In this document: positions 5,894 through 6,915 of the stretch, piece after piece
How positions within the stretch are numbered: the stretch's first letter is position 1
How the letters are laid out: every line of letters starts with the position of its first letter
Source: Verrucomicrobiota bacterium
GTDB taxonomy: Bacteria; Verrucomicrobiota; Verrucomicrobiia; Opitutales; Coraliomargaritaceae
Assembly (NCBI GenBank): GCA_027620575.1
Contig: JAQCDT010000064.1
Coordinates: 1-6,915, forward strand
Direction of reading: 5' to 3'
Length of the DNA: 6,915 nucleotides
The notes under the pieces: model-generated
What the model was told of the DNA's origin: nothing
The model's input: the letters and a program-made list of their open reading frames with translations, nothing else
The model's database searches: none
Translations under genes and position numbers: made by a program

Positions 5894-6915
5894 ATGCAAA
5901 GATTAGCACTTATATCCGTAAGCGATAAATCGGGAATTGTTCCCTTCGTCCAAACATTGGTCGAAAAATATAATTATAAGATTCTTTCTACAGGGGGAAC
6001 GGCAAAGCTTTTGGAAAGTAATGGCATACCGACCACTGAGGTGAGTGAATACACGGGTTTCCCTGAAATGATGGAAGGAAGAGTGAAGACGCTTCACCCT
6101 AAGATTCATGGCGGCTTACTGGCTCGCCGTGATAAAGAGTCTCATATGCAGTCTGCGGCCGATCACTCGATTGAGATGATTGATCTGGTTGTGGTTAATT
6201 TGTATCCGTTTGAGGAGACTGTGGCAAAACCGGATACGACCTATGAACTTGCGATTGAAAATATTGATATCGGTGGACCTTCTATGTTGAGAAGTGCGGC
6301 TAAAAATCATGCTTCTGTCAGTGTGATTGTAGATGCAGAAGATTATGACGTATATTTAAATACTTTAGAAGATGAGTCTGCTTTGTTGGCCTTGAGAAAA
6401 AGGTTAGCACTTAAGGTGTTTCAACGGACAGCAAGTTATGATCGAGCAATTGCGGATTATTTAGAGGCGGTACAAAATGAAATTTCGGAGGAACCTGATT
6501 TGAATATGATTTCGGATATTCCTAGTACCTTTGATCTTTCACTTAAGCAGGCAAAAGTTTTACGCTATGGAGAAAATCCACATCAAAAGGCTGCGCTTTA
6601 TGGCAACTTCTTTGATTGCTTTGAGCAATTGCAGGGCAAGGAGTTGAGTTTTAATAATATCATCGATATCACAGCGGCGACTTATTTGATTGGTGAATTT
6701 CAAAAACCAACTGTTGGGATTTTGAAACATACAAATCCTTGTGGTGTTGCAAGTGATGAAGATTTAGTGAAAGCTTGGGAAAAAGCCTTCGCCACAGATA
6801 CGCAGGCTCCTTTTGGTGGAATTATTGTTGTTAATCAAACCGTAGACAAAGCATTTGCTGAAATTGTATCGAGTATTTTTTCCGTAAAAATTATCGCTCC
6901 ATCCTTCACCGAGGA
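5894..6915 (+). CDS. purH: Bifunctional AICAR formyltransferase/IMP cyclohydrolase PurH, 3' end cut off
   Basis: Last two steps of IMP synthesis: formylation of AICAR with 10-formyl-THF, then ring closure to IMP. From the ATG at 5894, 340 codons remain open to the window end. A full protein is about 510-530 residues, so roughly a third of it, at the C terminus, is missing. The N-terminal cyclohydrolase (MGS-like) domain shows SVSDKSGI (8-15), STGGTAKLL (32-40), GRVKTLHPKIHGG (62-74) with Arg63 and Lys65, and GGPSMLRSAAKNH (127-139) with Lys137. The formyltransferase domain begins around RYGENPHQ (224-231) and has the catalytic Lys278-His279 in KHTNPCG (278-284), then APFGGI and the start of IIAPS at the edge. 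No frameshift is present. The start lies 24 bp after the purF stop, in the same direction, so translation from a purF-purH transcript is likely. The leader CAATTTAATAACT has no Shine-Dalgarno sequence. MQRLALISVSDKSG aligns with the usual start of the family, which supports this ATG. Confidence 0.96.
   Translation, partial: MQRLALISVSDKSGIVPFVQTLVEKYNYKILSTGGTAKLLESNGIPTTEVSEYTGFPEMMEGRVKTLHPKIHGGLLARRDKESHMQSAADHSIEMIDLVVVNLYPFEETVAKPDTTYELAIENIDIGGPSMLRSAAKNHASVSVIVDAEDYDVYLNTLEDESALLALRKRLALKVFQRTASYDRAIADYLEAVQNEISEEPDLNMISDIPSTFDLSLKQAKVLRYGENPHQKAALYGNFFDCFEQLQGKELSFNNIIDITAATYLIGEFQKPTVGILKHTNPCGVASDEDLVKAWEKAFATDTQAPFGGIIVVNQTVDKAFAEIVSSIFSVKIIAPSFTE

Noticed and set aside
5903..6310. 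Two short minus-strand open frames opposite purH.
   Set aside because: purH reads through this region without interruption and with all expected motifs; the antisense frames are chance.

Overview
This window looks like ordinary chromosome from a bacterium with a GC content that I estimate by eye at about 40%. It holds five protein genes, none visibly broken; two run off the window ends. I see no RNA genes, insertion sequences, CRISPR arrays, phage genes or defence genes, and nothing I would call a new system. Lineage can only be inferred. The amidophosphoribosyltransferase is the long form that I associate with Bacteroidota. The PurH and the thioredoxin-like protein look more like those of the PVC group (Lentisphaerota or Verrucomicrobiota). 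I lean weakly to the PVC group, with Bacteroidota as the alternative.

Layout, left to right. The 3' part of a secreted or membrane-anchored thioredoxin-fold gene (+ strand) ends at 472. It converges on typA/bipA (- strand, 510-2342). Upstream of typA on the same strand lies a metallo-beta-lactamase/beta-CASP ribonuclease-like gene (2424-3782). A 173-bp divergent intergenic region (3783-3955) contains a clear interrupted inverted repeat. Two purine genes then run rightward: a purF-type gene (3956-5869) and, 24 bp later, purH (5894 to beyond the window end).

Functional logic. The right arm is de novo purine biosynthesis: PurF makes phosphoribosylamine from PRPP and glutamine (first step), and PurH carries out the last two steps from AICAR to IMP. 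The left arm pairs a translational GTPase linked to ribosome assembly and stress with a predicted RNA-processing nuclease, and these two may be co-transcribed. The thioredoxin-like gene is an independent redox gene of the cell envelope.

The points most worth a second look are in the PurF protein: the classical iron-sulfur cysteine pair is missing, Ala stands where the oxyanion Asn is expected, and there is extra sequence in the transferase part. The other two are the inverted repeat between the divergent genes and the lack of strong Shine-Dalgarno sequences at the visible starts.
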